A DNA stretch of 64,000 nucleotides from Pectobacterium sp. A5351 (GTDB taxonomy: Bacteria > Pseudomonadota > Gammaproteobacteria > Enterobacterales > Enterobacteriaceae), in contig NZ_CP116477.1 of the NCBI RefSeq assembly GCF_028335745.1, positions 3,534,001-3,598,000 of the forward strand. Reading direction: 5' to 3'. This document shows positions 46,330 through 54,816 of the stretch, piece by piece; positions within the stretch are counted from its first letter, which is position 1, and each line of letters opens with the position of its first letter. Under the pieces are notes generated by a model that was not told where the DNA came from, ran no database searches, and saw only the letters and a list, made by a program, of their open reading frames with translations. The translations under genes and the position numbers were made by a program.

Positions 46330-46722
46330 TCAGTCCAGCAGCGTTGTTCCATAGGAATTATCAATGGTGCAAAGCCAGTTTCCATCGACATTTTTCCTGA
46401 ACACATAAGTCGCTCGTCGCGTTGTTGTGACAATATTCCCTTTGTCATCTGGGTAATGAAGAACGGTTTCCATGATAACGAAAGCGTCTCCACCACCTTC
46501 AATGACCTGCATATTGCCTTGTTCAACAATAAGTTGATTTTTAAAATAATCGGCAATGGCGACAAACGCTTTTTTTATATCCTCTTTGCCTCTCGCAACC
46601 ATGCCTGGCTTGATAACAAGTGCGGCATCCTCAGCGTAATAACACATCAGAGCATCAAAATTTCGCTCAGAAATTGCTTTATCACAGGCCTCAATAATCT
46701 CGCGTATCGGATGGGGTTTCAT
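46330..46722 (-). CDS. SnoaL/NTF2-like domain protein
   Basis: A 130-residue single-domain protein of the NTF2-like (DUF4440/SnoaL) superfamily: REIIEACDKAISERNFDALMCYYAEDAALVI at the start is the helix-turn with the YAEDA motif, and the end FRKNVDGNWLCTIDNSYG is the typical last strand. Many such proteins are small isomerases or binding proteins of unknown substrate. The start at 46722 is chosen because GAGG lies 8 bases upstream. No operon partners. Confidence 0.75.
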   Translation of the reverse strand: MKPHPIREIIEACDKAISERNFDALMCYYAEDAALVIKPGMVARGKEDIKKAFVAIADYFKNQLIVEQGNMQVIEGGGDAFVIMETVLHYPDDKGNIVTTTRRATYVFRKNVDGNWLCTIDNSYGTTLLD

Positions 46723-47006
46723 AAGCATGGCCTCAGTGAAATGGCGTAAAAACCCAATAAGGAATGACACACAACCCTATGATAATAGAGATGTTATTCA
46801 TAATAATCTCTTGTATTCAGATTGCGAGAAAATTCTGCTTATGAATGCTCTGCTTTTTTCGGGAGATGGCTTTATACGCAAACTCTATACACTCTGATGT
46901 ATAACTTTCGATAGACGAGGGTTTTTCCTGAACGACTGAGAAGTAGCGCTAAGCCTTGTGGTGACTGGATTTATTGGACTTGGATAGACGTTGAAAGAAG
47001 AGATAT

Positions 47007-47029
47007 TGGAGCGAGTGAAGGGAATCGAA
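47007..47029 (-). other. tRNA-Gly 3' end fragment, possible attachment site
   Basis: Read on the minus strand the 23 bases TTCGATTCCCTTCACTCGCTCCA resemble the T-loop to CCA end of tRNA-Gly(CCC) (TTCGATTCCCTTCGCCCGCTCCA as remembered from E. coli), with two differences. No complete tRNA is present. Such 3' ends are left as attR/attL when an element integrates at a tRNA gene. Confidence 0.5.
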
Positions 47030-47278
47030 TAAATCACATAACGCATTGATATTAAGATAAATCATCCATCTTTAACCTTTGTAGCTATACGCATTTCTAT
47101 ACACATTCACTCTCGCTTGAATTTTACCAACAGCGAAATCTTGATTTTGGTGTGAAGAGTAAAAACGTAGAAAATAGCATTCATTAATAGGTATAAACGT
47201 TGTCTGGTAGCACCTTACCACTACTAACCACTTCGGTTTATCTGGATGAAACGTAACTACCAGAGAAGATAACCCTAT

Positions 47279-47297
47279 CCCTTCGGCTCAATCCCCT
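47279..47297. repeat. 19-bp direct repeat, copy 1
   Basis: CCCTTCGGCTCAATCCCCT, identical to copy 2 at 48102-48120. Copy 2 is the last codons of the small ribbon-helix-helix gene; copy 1 on the minus strand would encode the same GIEPKG tail, so it is a detached fragment of that gene or a target-site duplication. Confidence 0.8.
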
Positions 47298-47475
47298 AAT
47301 CTCGAAAATATCTAAAAATAACCTTAAGCACATCCCGGATTTGTGAAGATAATTATTAAATTTTATCTTTATTTTCAATAGGTAATTAAAAATAACAACA
47401 TAACCATTGACTCAAAAAACAAACAACATCATCATAAACAAATCAAATATGATAAAAACAAACTAAGGTGTTGAT

Positions 47476-48057
47476 ATGAGAACGATAGAAATTAGCCAAG
47501 AAACCTTTGATCGTCTGGCTAAATATGCAACTGGGTTTGATACACCAGAAAATGTCATAAACCGTCTATTAGATACACAAGAAGTAGAACTCAGCCAGCG
47601 ACCAGAACTCACATTCAAGCCAGAGAGTGAAGAGCTTTTTAAACAAGAGCTTATAAGAATAAAACATGCAAAAGTGGAACTATATAAGGCCGATGGGACT
47701 AAAGAGGAAGGAGAGTGGAATGCAAGAACCATTAATCAGACATCATCACTTCGCAGTAATCTTTGGTCTGGTTATCTTCGGAACTGGAAGGAAAAAGGCA
47801 TCATTCGTGCCGTTTTTACAATCAAAGAAAATAAAAATGGGATAGATGTAAAAAGAAGCGCTATTTATAAAAATTTCAAAATAAACCAATTAGATACAGG
47901 AACCATCACTGTATATAATGCTGGTGAAATTGTTGATACCGTAATGCCTGTTTTGAGAGTAATAGCTCAGGAAATCGGTGTGTCGCCTGTGAATTCAAAT
48001 GGAAATGATAGGAATACAAGGCAGTTAGGACTACTTATCATTGAAAAATTATCATGA
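47476..48057 (+). CDS. Ribbon-helix-helix/SeqA-N-like conserved protein
   Basis: A 193-residue protein with a start like SeqA and other ribbon-helix-helix proteins (MRTIEISQETFDRLAKYATG, then TPENVINRLLD, about 1-34) and a second conserved region at about 66-120 (AKVELYKADGTKEEGEWNAR, SNLWSGYLRNWKEKGIIRAV) that I know from hypothetical proteins but cannot name. A role in DNA binding is suggested by the N-terminus only. The region is AT-rich and lies between two 19-bp direct repeats, which points to horizontal acquisition. Confidence 0.75.
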   Translation: MRTIEISQETFDRLAKYATGFDTPENVINRLLDTQEVELSQRPELTFKPESEELFKQELIRIKHAKVELYKADGTKEEGEWNARTINQTSSLRSNLWSGYLRNWKEKGIIRAVFTIKENKNGIDVKRSAIYKNFKINQLDTGTITVYNAGEIVDTVMPVLRVIAQEIGVSPVNSNGNDRNTRQLGLLIIEKLS

Positions 48058-48063
48058 TCAAGT

Positions 48064-48087
48064 GTATAGCCTGACAAGGCTATACTT
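48064..48087. other. Hairpin after the ribbon-helix-helix gene
   Basis: GTATAGCC and GGCTATAC form a perfect stem around a short loop directly after the stop of the 193-residue protein gene. It lacks a U-tract; it may serve as 3'-end structure for both converging genes. Confidence 0.5.
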
Positions 48088-48097
48088 CGCCAACACA

Positions 48098-48292
48098 TCA
48101 CCCCTTCGGCTCAATCCCCTGCTTTCTCAATTCCTGACGGGCAAGCTCTTTGAACCAGTTGCCGAGACTGACACCTTCTTTTGTAACTATCTCATCAAGC
48201 TGTTCGCGTAGCTCAGGGGAGATCCGTATCTGGAAGGTTGGTGATTTCCCCAATGATGAAGATTTTTTCGTATCGCGTTTTATCGTTGACAT
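48098..48292 (-). CDS. CopG-like ribbon-helix-helix regulator
   Basis: A 64-residue protein: basic head, then TFQIRISPELREQLDEIVTK and VSLGNWFKELARQELRKQG, the beta strand plus two helices of the CopG/Arc fold. Such proteins are usually autoregulators, often antitoxins or plasmid copy regulators. A perfect inverted repeat covers its promoter/ribosome-binding region, supporting self-repression. No toxin gene adjoins it. Copy 2 of the 19-bp direct repeat is its 3' end. Confidence 0.8.
   Translation of the reverse strand: MSTIKRDTKKSSSLGKSPTFQIRISPELREQLDEIVTKEGVSLGNWFKELARQELRKQGIEPKG
48102..48120. repeat. 19-bp direct repeat, copy 2
   Basis: Identical to 47279-47297; forms the 3' end of the CopG-like gene. 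The two copies are 823 bases apart and bracket the 193-residue protein gene. Confidence 0.8.
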
Positions 48293-48334
48293 GTACGTAC
48301 CTTTTTAACTATGCTGAGTTTCATAGGTACGTAC
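48293..48334. promoter_or_regulatory. Operator of the CopG-like gene
   Basis: GTACGTACCT (48293-48302) and AGGTACGTAC (48325-48334) are a perfect 10-base inverted repeat with a 22-base spacer, touching the ATG at one end. The inner GTACGTAC is itself a palindrome, so each arm may bind one dimer. Position and symmetry fit autorepression by the ribbon-helix-helix protein. Confidence 0.75.
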
Positions 48335-48448
48335 ACTATCACAAAGTCTCATACTCATCACCCGTTTCGCCCCCGAAAGGTAGTGTAATACCAGACAGGG
48401 GCTCACCACGCTGTTATGGAGTTAACGATATGGCTATCAGCAAGTCTA

Positions 48449-49602
48449 AATAGCTTCGCCTAATACCGCTCCACTTTAGCCAGACCATGCTGATTGCCGG
48501 GGAATGGTGAAGCGGCATTCATAAATAGCTTTACCTGTTCCAGTAACTGCCGCATATATCGGCACCGATGGTTACGCGTTATGGTTTCGTGTAACGACAA
48601 CCAGAGCAACTCGATTGGATTGAGCCACGGCGAATACGTGGGCAGGAACAACAACCGGAACTTCGTATTTTTTTCCAGCCACCGTTCCACCTTGCGGCTT
48701 TTATGAATGATGTAGTTATCAACGACCAGCGTAATGGTTTTCGCTCGCCGATATGTCCGTCGTAACGTCTCTAACAGATTGATAAATAAATCAGAACACT
48801 TTTTACTGCCGCCAACGTAATGGACCCGTCCCGTATCCGAATGCAGTGCTCCTGCCAGATAATACTTTTGATTATGTCCCGGCGTAGTAATACGTTTCTG
48901 TTGCCCTTTGAGCATCCAGTCTGCACCGATTTTTGGGTTCAGGTCGATATCCACTTCATCCTGATAAAATACCGGATGAATCGTCTGTTTCCGGGAGACG
49001 GCCTGTTCGATGGCGAGTCGCTTTTCCTCATAATGCGGGTCTTTGATTTTCAGTGTTGGCGCGGCTCTGCGCCAGACAATACCCGCTCGCCTCAGATAGC
49101 GGTACAACGTGGAAGGATGGAGCGCTACATTAAAAAGCCGATTAACGACAAGTGATAACAACTCCGTGCTCCAGCGGGAACGCAGCCAGCCAAAATCCTG
49201 AGGAGAACGCTGAACCAGAAGCGGCAAAGTAGGCAGGATATCCGCGACCGGCCAGGGTGGTGTTCGTCCGGACTTGAGGCTCTTTAGTCCTTCAATACCA
49301 TGTAAAGTAAACCAATTTATCCATCTTCCAACGGATGAACGAGCGGCACAGAGCAGTCTGGCGACGTCGGTGACGGTCATTCCCCGATGGAGCATCAGTA
49401 TGGCGATGAGTCGTCTGGAATGGTTTTTATCGCGTGTTTGTTGGGCTTCTTTACGCATTAGTCGTCGTTCTTCATCAGGGATTGCTGCTATGATCGGCAT
49501 CGCTCAGTCCGGTTGGTGATTTGTGATGTTTGGCGATTGATCAGATCGCACAACTCGGACTGAGTTCCCTTCAAGTGATCTACTATTTGGCGAAGCTATT
49601 TA
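48449..49602 (-). mobile_element. IS630-family insertion sequence
   Basis: A roughly 1150-bp element with one transposase gene and terminal inverted repeats AATAGCTTCGCC (left, from 48449) and GGCGAAGCTATT (right, to 49600). It is flanked by TA on both sides (48447-48448, 49601-49602), and the rebuilt empty site is CTAG, the target typical for IS630. The ends and transposase are intact, so it may still move. Confidence 0.88.
48460..49500 (-). CDS. IS630-family transposase
   Basis: A 346-residue transposase: N-terminal helix-turn-helix (about 20-75; MTVTDVARLLCAARSSVGRW), winged-helix part, and DDE catalytic domain with YQDEVDIDLNP (about 194), LVVDNYIIHKS (about 274) and SPWLNPIELLW (about 305-315). 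The frame is uninterrupted. It lies within the inverted repeats of the element. Confidence 0.92.
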   Translation of the reverse strand: MPIIAAIPDEERRLMRKEAQQTRDKNHSRRLIAILMLHRGMTVTDVARLLCAARSSVGRWINWFTLHGIEGLKSLKSGRTPPWPVADILPTLPLLVQRSPQDFGWLRSRWSTELLSLVVNRLFNVALHPSTLYRYLRRAGIVWRRAAPTLKIKDPHYEEKRLAIEQAVSRKQTIHPVFYQDEVDIDLNPKIGADWMLKGQQKRITTPGHNQKYYLAGALHSDTGRVHYVGGSKKCSDLFINLLETLRRTYRRAKTITLVVDNYIIHKSRKVERWLEKNTKFRLLFLPTYSPWLNPIELLWLSLHETITRNHRCRYMRQLLEQVKLFMNAASPFPGNQHGLAKVERY

Positions 49603-50102
49603 GCGTTACGGAGGAAGTTCCCCTTACGCCACGCATGCAACGCCTTCGTGCCCGCTATTTAGAAGCACGCCCCAGTATTTCTATTCCTACCACCAGGTCA
49701 ACGGCGGCGGCGACACCTGCCCCGGCGACGATGTGTTGCTGTTTACCAAAGGCATGAAGGGCATCAAAGCCGACGCACAAGCAAATCTGGCTCAGCTTGA
49801 TATGGAAGAACCGGAAGATATCGATCGTATCTATTTTTATAAGGCGCGATTGAAACCTGCGACGGCGTCATGGCCTATGCGCGCCGCATTGCGGCACACG
49901 AACACGAACTGGCAGAACAGGAAGAGGATGCCTCAAGGCGTGCCGAACTTCTGGCCATTGCAGAAGTAAACGAGAACGTGCCAGCTCATCCCCCCAAGAC
50001 GTTGCAGGAAGCGCTGCAAAGTAAAAACAAACCGGAATCCGTCAAAGACTACTTCTTCGACGGTAAACACGTTGATGCGGGTAGCTAATCGCATCATATT
50101 TA

Positions 50103-50133
50103 GCAAGCCTGCATCAGAAATACGCAGGTTTGC
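50103..50133 (-). terminator. Stem-loop at the end of the sugar operon
   Basis: GCAAGCCTGC (50103-50112) pairs with GCAGGTTTGC (50124-50133) with one G-U. It lies about 95 bases after the last gene of the minus-strand operon and has only a short T-poor tail, so termination is plausible but not certain. A diverged copy of this region is found near 58580 after the LacI-family gene. Confidence 0.45.
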
Positions 50134-50227
50134 TCTGTGGTATTTTCCCTCGGGTTAACCGTTAGTACGGGACAAAAATGAATGTTCCCTTCCCAGTGAA
50201 ACAGCCCTACAGGCCGCTTCTACCGCT

Positions 50228-51184
50228 CTATTCGGTGATTCCCGCCTCATACCGCCGTTCCGCGTGCTGTTGCATTCGTTCAAGCGCTTCTTCATAACGT
50301 GGCATCGCATGCGCAGCACCTTCACGTTCCACGCAAAGTGAGGCATAGGAGGAAGAAAATAGCACCGCCCGCTCCAGAGAATCACCGGCCGCCAGCCTCG
50401 CCGCCAGTGCGCCGTTAAATGCATCGCCAGCCCCCGTGGTGTCCCTGGGCTGGGCTGGAAACGCCGGGATATGTGCCTGAACATCCCCCGTTGATAAGAA
50501 TGCACCCTGCACACCAAGCGTAATGACCAGTTGGCGTACCCCCTTGTCGTGTAACACCGCAGCCGCCTGCCGTGCGCTGTCGATATCCATTACCGGAATG
50601 CCGGTCAACAACGTCGCTTCAGTGCTATTTGGCGTCAGGAGATCGATCTTACGCAGTAAGGCATTGCTCACTTTTTGCCAGGGCGCGGGGTTCATAATGA
50701 CGAACGTGTTCGCCTCCTGTGCACTATCCACGATACGCTGAATTGCACTAAGATTATTTTCCAGTTGAATCAACAAAATATCTGCCGCTGCGACCGTCGG
50801 TTGGCAGCGTGCGATCTCCGCTGCCGTCACTGTCAGATTCGCACCTGGGTAGACGGAAATCATATTTTCTGCATCGTCGCCTGCCACATAGATCAACGCA
50901 TTCCCTGTCGGTTTTTCTTTGCAGGTAAACAAGGTAATCGCATCAAAGCCCGTCTTTTCGAGATGGCGTCTGGCAAACAGACCAAAATCATCATTACCAA
51001 TTTTACCGATATAGTGTACCCGCGCACCGGCACGCAACGCGGCGGTCGCCTGATTAGCCCCCTTTCCCCCCGGCCCCATCATGCTGCGGTGTGCAATCAG
51101 CGATTCTCCCGGCTGCGGAAAGCGGGACATTCCCGCCACAATGTCCAAATTGAACGAGCCAAACACACAAACTTTACCTTTCAT
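50228..51184 (-). CDS. Ribokinase-like PfkB-family sugar kinase
   Basis: A 318-residue kinase with both PfkB signatures: GPGGKGANQATAALRAGARV (about 37-56) and DTTGAGDAFNGALAARLAAG (about 249-268), where the Asp of GAGD is the catalytic base. Very like ribokinase in length and N-terminus (VFGSFNLDIVAGMSRFPQPG). It phosphorylates a sugar, probably a pentose or ketose; the substrate is not decidable. Last gene of the operon; its start overlaps the ROK kinase stop by 4 bases. Two different sugar kinases in one operon is unusual. Confidence 0.88.
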   Translation of the reverse strand: MKGKVCVFGSFNLDIVAGMSRFPQPGESLIAHRSMMGPGGKGANQATAALRAGARVHYIGKIGNDDFGLFARRHLEKTGFDAITLFTCKEKPTGNALIYVAGDDAENMISVYPGANLTVTAAEIARCQPTVAAADILLIQLENNLSAIQRIVDSAQEANTFVIMNPAPWQKVSNALLRKIDLLTPNSTEATLLTGIPVMDIDSARQAAAVLHDKGVRQLVITLGVQGAFLSTGDVQAHIPAFPAQPRDTTGAGDAFNGALAARLAAGDSLERAVLFSSSYASLCVEREGAAHAMPRYEEALERMQQHAERRYEAGITE

Positions 51185-52074
51185 ATTTTCCCCCCGAATT
51201 GACGCTCTGCCGCCAGACAGGCACCACGACAGCCGGTATAGTCCGTGGCCTCACTGAACACCATATTGAGTTTCCCACGCGTCATCGGGGGACGCAGATG
51301 CCGCCAGATCCCATCGCGCAGGGCAGCATGCGGAAAATCAACCATCGATAAAACGCCACCGCCGAGAATCAGGTAGTCGGGGTCGAAAATATTCATCTCC
51401 GTTGCAACCACCTTCGCCAACCGATCAACAAATGCCAGTAAATCCGGGTGTGAGCCAAAATACGTAAACAGGGATGGCATGGTTGCGCCGTCCTGCTGCG
51501 TTGCCCAATGTTGTAACCAGTGCCCCGATGTCAGCGTTTCCACGCAGCCAAGATTGCCGCAAGGGCAAGGCCGTTGATTATCCTGCCAGGGAATATGCCC
51601 CAGTTCACCCGCCCCCCCGTGTTCGCCATGATAAAAACGACCATTGAGCCACAGGCTATTACCAATCCCGGTGCCGAGGTAAATACCAACCGCCGTGTCC
51701 GGCAGCATTTTTAACTGCATTAAGTCCCACAACATCAAATGATTAACGTCTTTATCCATCGCCACGGGTATGCCCAGACGTTCACCGATTTTTTGCGCAA
51801 CTGGCTGGTCATTCAGCGCTGGAATAAATGGCAACGACAGCACGGATTGACGATCGCGGCTCAGAATACCCGGCAACCCGAGCATCACGCCATTTACCGC
51901 CTGCTGTTCCAGCGTCTGCGCAATCACATCAGTCAATGCTGCCAACGCATCACCTTGCTGTGCCCAGCTCGCCGTCGCTACTTTGCGAAATCCCGACCAC
52001 TGGTGCTGCGCATCCATCAGCATTAACCGTGTGCTGGTACCGCCAATATCGATTCCCAGCCACCGTTCTGTCAT
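51181..52074 (-). CDS. ROK-family sugar kinase (allose kinase-like)
   Basis: A 297-residue ROK kinase: ATP-binding DIGGTSTRLMLMD near the N-terminus, GTGIGNSLWLNGRFYHGEHG, the ROK zinc motif CPCGNLGCVE (about 170-180) with upstream GELGH. Closest in my memory to AlsK of E. coli. The start at 52074 (MTERWLG) overlaps the epimerase stop in ATGA, supporting it over the longer frame. With the downstream epimerase-type gene product it would turn allose to allose 6-phosphate (inferred). Confidence 0.88.
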   Translation of the reverse strand: MTERWLGIDIGGTSTRLMLMDAQHQWSGFRKVATASWAQQGDALAALTDVIAQTLEQQAVNGVMLGLPGILSRDRQSVLSLPFIPALNDQPVAQKIGERLGIPVAMDKDVNHLMLWDLMQLKMLPDTAVGIYLGTGIGNSLWLNGRFYHGEHGGAGELGHIPWQDNQRPCPCGNLGCVETLTSGHWLQHWATQQDGATMPSLFTYFGSHPDLLAFVDRLAKVVATEMNIFDPDYLILGGGVLSMVDFPHAALRDGIWRHLRPPMTRGKLNMVFSEATDYTGCRGACLAAERQFGGKI

Positions 52075-52763
52075 GCAGACTCCTGTATCAGGCGCTGTGC
52101 CTGTGCGATGTGCCCCGTCATCATCTCCCATGATGTCGCCAGATCGTCATGCAGGTTAAAGAGTCCCGATGTTCCAACAATCAGAACTTCAGCCCCTGCC
52201 GCTAGCAGCGTACCGTAGGTTTTCTGATTACAAGAGCCATCAATTTCGATCAGGTAGGAATAGCCATGTTGCTGTTTTAACGCATTTAGTTTTTTGATCT
52301 TTTGGAGCATTTCCGGGATGAACGGCTGACCCGCATAGCCTGGATCGACCGTCATCACCGTAATTTTGTCCAGTAGATGAATATAGTGTTGGATAAATTC
52401 GACCGGCGTCGCGGGGTTCAGTACCACGCCCACCTTTTTGCCGAGTGAACGTATCTGATTGATTACCCGAAACGCATCCCGGTTGATCGTCTCGGCGTGG
52501 GGGCAAATATAGTCCGCACCGGCTTTCGCAATCGCATCGATAAAATCGGTAGGCGCTTCCACCATCAGGTGTACGTCTATCACGAGTGACGTATGTGGGC
52601 GAATTTGCTCAATAAAGAACGGCGACAGCGTGATATTTTTCACGTAGTGCCCATCCATGATGTCTACATGCAAAAAATCAGCACGCGAGTTCAGGACGGC
52701 CAACTGTTGTTTAATCTCAATCAGGTTCATGCACATCAGCGAGGGAGAGATTTTGGTCTGCAT
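52071..52763 (-). CDS. alsE: D-allulose-6-phosphate 3-epimerase (AlsE-like)
   Basis: A 230-residue (beta/alpha)8 epimerase of the ribulose-phosphate 3-epimerase family. The metal and catalytic segments are FLHVDIMDGHYVKNITLSPF (about 30-49), DVHLMVEAP, ITVMTVDPGYAGQPFIPEM (about 138-156; catalytic Asp) and IEIDGSCNQKTY. IDGSCN and NITLSPFF favour AlsE over Rpe. It converts allulose 6-phosphate to fructose 6-phosphate. It is coupled to the ROK kinase and follows the permease gene directly (stop/start share a base). Confidence 0.88.
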   Translation of the reverse strand: MQTKISPSLMCMNLIEIKQQLAVLNSRADFLHVDIMDGHYVKNITLSPFFIEQIRPHTSLVIDVHLMVEAPTDFIDAIAKAGADYICPHAETINRDAFRVINQIRSLGKKVGVVLNPATPVEFIQHYIHLLDKITVMTVDPGYAGQPFIPEMLQKIKKLNALKQQHGYSYLIEIDGSCNQKTYGTLLAAGAEVLIVGTSGLFNLHDDLATSWEMMTGHIAQAQRLIQESA

Positions 52764-53809
52764 CAGACTTCCTTTTTTTCAGTTAAATGGTCGGCACGGG
52801 CGCGTAAAGCACTCAGGCGCACCGCACGATAATCGACGTAGCGAGCTTTAAAGAATTTCAGTGCCAGGACGACAATCAGCACGGCACCCCACATGGCCAG
52901 GCTGAAATGCTGGCTAATATTCATCAGGTTGAAGCCCGTAGAGAGAATCTGAAGCGCGATGAGTGACAACACCACCCCCGTCACCCGCCCGAACCCGCCA
53001 TTCGGGTCGGTGCCGCCAAGGATGATCGCCAGTACCGTCAACAGCAGGTAGGAGTCACCGTACCCCATCCGCGCCGAGTTAAAGCGCGCCATCATCACTA
53101 GCCCCGCCAGGACACACATCAGGCTGGAGATGACATAAACCAGCATCAACATGCGATGCGTATTGATGCCGCTGAACCAAGTCGCGTTAATGTTGCTACC
53201 GCCCATATAAATGCACTTTCCTGCCCGGGTCTTACCGAGGAAGAGCGCCAGAGCTCCCGCAGCAGCCACAAACAACCAGAGCGGTAGCGGAATTCCGATC
53301 CATGTACCGGAACCCAACGTGCGCAACACATCAGGCATTCCGCTGACAGCTGCCCCTTTGGTCAGCCAGATGCCAATCCCGTTCACGGTCATCATGCTCG
53401 CCAGCGTCACCAGAATGGGGTGTGCGCCCACCTTCGTGACCATAAATCCGGTCAATGCGCCAATCACGATGGCAATAGCCGATGCCCCCAACAGACCCAC
53501 TCCCAGCCACAGCAACTGCATAGCAGTTCCTGCACCTTCAGGGAGGAAATGCAGCAGAACCCAGGCAATAAACAGGCTGGTCAGATTGGCTGTCGCAATA
53601 ATGCACAGGTTCAACCCGCCGCTAAGAATGGCGATAAACATTCCCAACGTCAGCAAGCCCAGTTCAGGCAGTTGGAACGCCATGCTCATGAACGTCGACG
53701 TCGTAAAAAAGCGGCCTGGTAGCATGACGCTGAACAGCGCACAACACAGTGCGATGAGGAGCAATAACCCTGCGTCGGCACCGTTTGGTTTGAAGATATA
53801 TCGTTTCAT
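52763..53809 (-). CDS. Sugar ABC transporter permease (AlsC/RbsC-like), second
   Basis: A 348-residue permease of the RbsC/AlsC type with about 9-10 membrane helices and the family motif region RVTGVVLSLIALQILSTGFN near the C-terminus. The start at 53809 has GGAGG 7 bases upstream. It pairs with the other permease to form a heteromeric channel. The first gene's end overlaps the longer alternative start by 4 bases. Confidence 0.9.
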   Translation of the reverse strand: MKRYIFKPNGADAGLLLLIALCCALFSVMLPGRFFTTSTFMSMAFQLPELGLLTLGMFIAILSGGLNLCIIATANLTSLFIAWVLLHFLPEGAGTAMQLLWLGVGLLGASAIAIVIGALTGFMVTKVGAHPILVTLASMMTVNGIGIWLTKGAAVSGMPDVLRTLGSGTWIGIPLPLWLFVAAAGALALFLGKTRAGKCIYMGGSNINATWFSGINTHRMLMLVYVISSLMCVLAGLVMMARFNSARMGYGDSYLLLTVLAIILGGTDPNGGFGRVTGVVLSLIALQILSTGFNLMNISQHFSLAMWGAVLIVVLALKFFKARYVDYRAVRLSALRARADHLTEKKEV

Positions 53810-53826
53810 CAGGATCCTCCGGTCGG

Positions 53827-54816
53827 TCACACAAAGCTGACGTCAGTTTCTTTGCGCTTTTTGTAATGTGTGACGGCAATAGCCAACATGATCACCACGC
53901 CAATAACGATATTCATGAAATAGCTAGACACCCCGATCAGATTCAGGCCGTTTTTCAAAATAGCGATGAGAAAGACCCCCATCAGCGTTCCCAACACCGT
54001 CCCTTTGCCACCCATCAGGCTGGCTCCGCCGAGTACGGTAGCGGCCAGTACGTCCAGTTCGCCGCCGACCAGCGCATTGGGCACCACTTCGCCCATGCGA
54101 TAGGTCTGTACCAGCCCGCCAATGGCAGCCATCGCCCCCAGATAGCCATAGGCGAAGAGGTGGATCAGTCCAACCCGAATCCCGATTCGACGTGCGGATT
54201 CCTGATCGCCGCCGACCGCATAGAGCTGACGCCCCAGATGCGTTTTATTCAGCAGGAGCCAGGTCAACCCCGTAATCACCAGCAGGGTGACCAGCGGCAG
54301 CCCCACCTGAAACGTCAGGCCATTCAGCGAAAACGGCAAGACTTGCCGCAGCGTGACCCACCATTCGGGCAAGGTGTAAAGGCTGCGGCCATCGGTCAAC
54401 CACATCAGCAGGCCAAACAGCAGCGACTGCATGCTGATCGTGATGATGATCGAGACAATTCTCAGCGAATAGATCAGCACCGCGTTGACCATGCCGCACA
54501 ACATGCCGCAGGCAATCGCCAGCACAATGCTGAGCGCGGCATTATCAAATTGAAACTGGATAAAAAGTGTGGCGATCAGGTACTGCACAACGGATGCCAC
54601 GGCGGCAAACGAGATATCGATCCCCCCCGTTACCAGCACAACGAACAGACCCAGCGCGAAGATACCGGTCACCGCGTAGCTCTCCGCCAGATCGAGCAGG
54701 TTTTGCATCGATAAAAATTGATCGCTGGTTAATGAGAAAAATACGATCGCAACCAGCAGTACCCAGGCCAGCCATCCCTGGCTACTCTTGGGTTTGAAAA
54801 AAGAGAAATCAGGCAT
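53827..54816 (-). CDS. Sugar ABC transporter permease (AlsC/RbsC-like), first
   Basis: A 329-residue RbsC-type permease with about 9-10 membrane helices; ALGLFVVLVTGGIDISFAAV (about 55-74) and GGELDVLAATVLGGASLMGG (about 243-262) are family motifs. It overlaps the ATPase gene end by 8 bases. Together with the next gene it makes the membrane part of the importer. Confidence 0.92.
   Translation of the reverse strand: MPDFSFFKPKSSQGWLAWVLLVAIVFFSLTSDQFLSMQNLLDLAESYAVTGIFALGLFVVLVTGGIDISFAAVASVVQYLIATLFIQFQFDNAALSIVLAIACGMLCGMVNAVLIYSLRIVSIIITISMQSLLFGLLMWLTDGRSLYTLPEWWVTLRQVLPFSLNGLTFQVGLPLVTLLVITGLTWLLLNKTHLGRQLYAVGGDQESARRIGIRVGLIHLFAYGYLGAMAAIGGLVQTYRMGEVVPNALVGGELDVLAATVLGGASLMGGKGTVLGTLMGVFLIAILKNGLNLIGVSSYFMNIVIGVVIMLAIAVTHYKKRKETDVSFV

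Larger units (their letters stand above)
46771..47475. other. AT-rich accessory intergenic region
   Basis: About 700 bases without a supported gene. It contains the tRNA-Gly 3' end fragment (47007-47029) and the first copy of the 19-bp direct repeat (47279-47297), both listed separately. Base use is AT-richer than the core genes around it. Confidence 0.5.
48430..50088 (+). pseudogene. Decayed glycyl-radical enzyme gene interrupted by IS630
   Basis: The coding start at 48430 (MAISKS) is cut by the IS after 19 bases and resumes at 49603; without the IS it reads MAISKSSVTEEVPLTPRMQR, the N-terminus of PflD-type glycyl-radical enzymes. A deletion near 49678 joins this to an internal region in another frame (GGGDTCPGDDVLLFTKGMKG, EEPEDIDRIYFYKA). 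A one-base loss near 49847 shifts to VMAYARRIAAHEHELAEQ, EVNENVPAHPPKTLQEALQ and the frame ends at 50088. The enzyme normally has about 800 residues; the active-site and glycine-loop parts are gone. No activase gene is nearby. Confidence 0.82.

Noticed and set aside
45288..47475. Search for a CRISPR array or tRNA gene in the accessory region
   Set aside because: Only a tRNA 3' fragment and single direct repeats are present; no regular repeat-spacer pattern and no cloverleaf.
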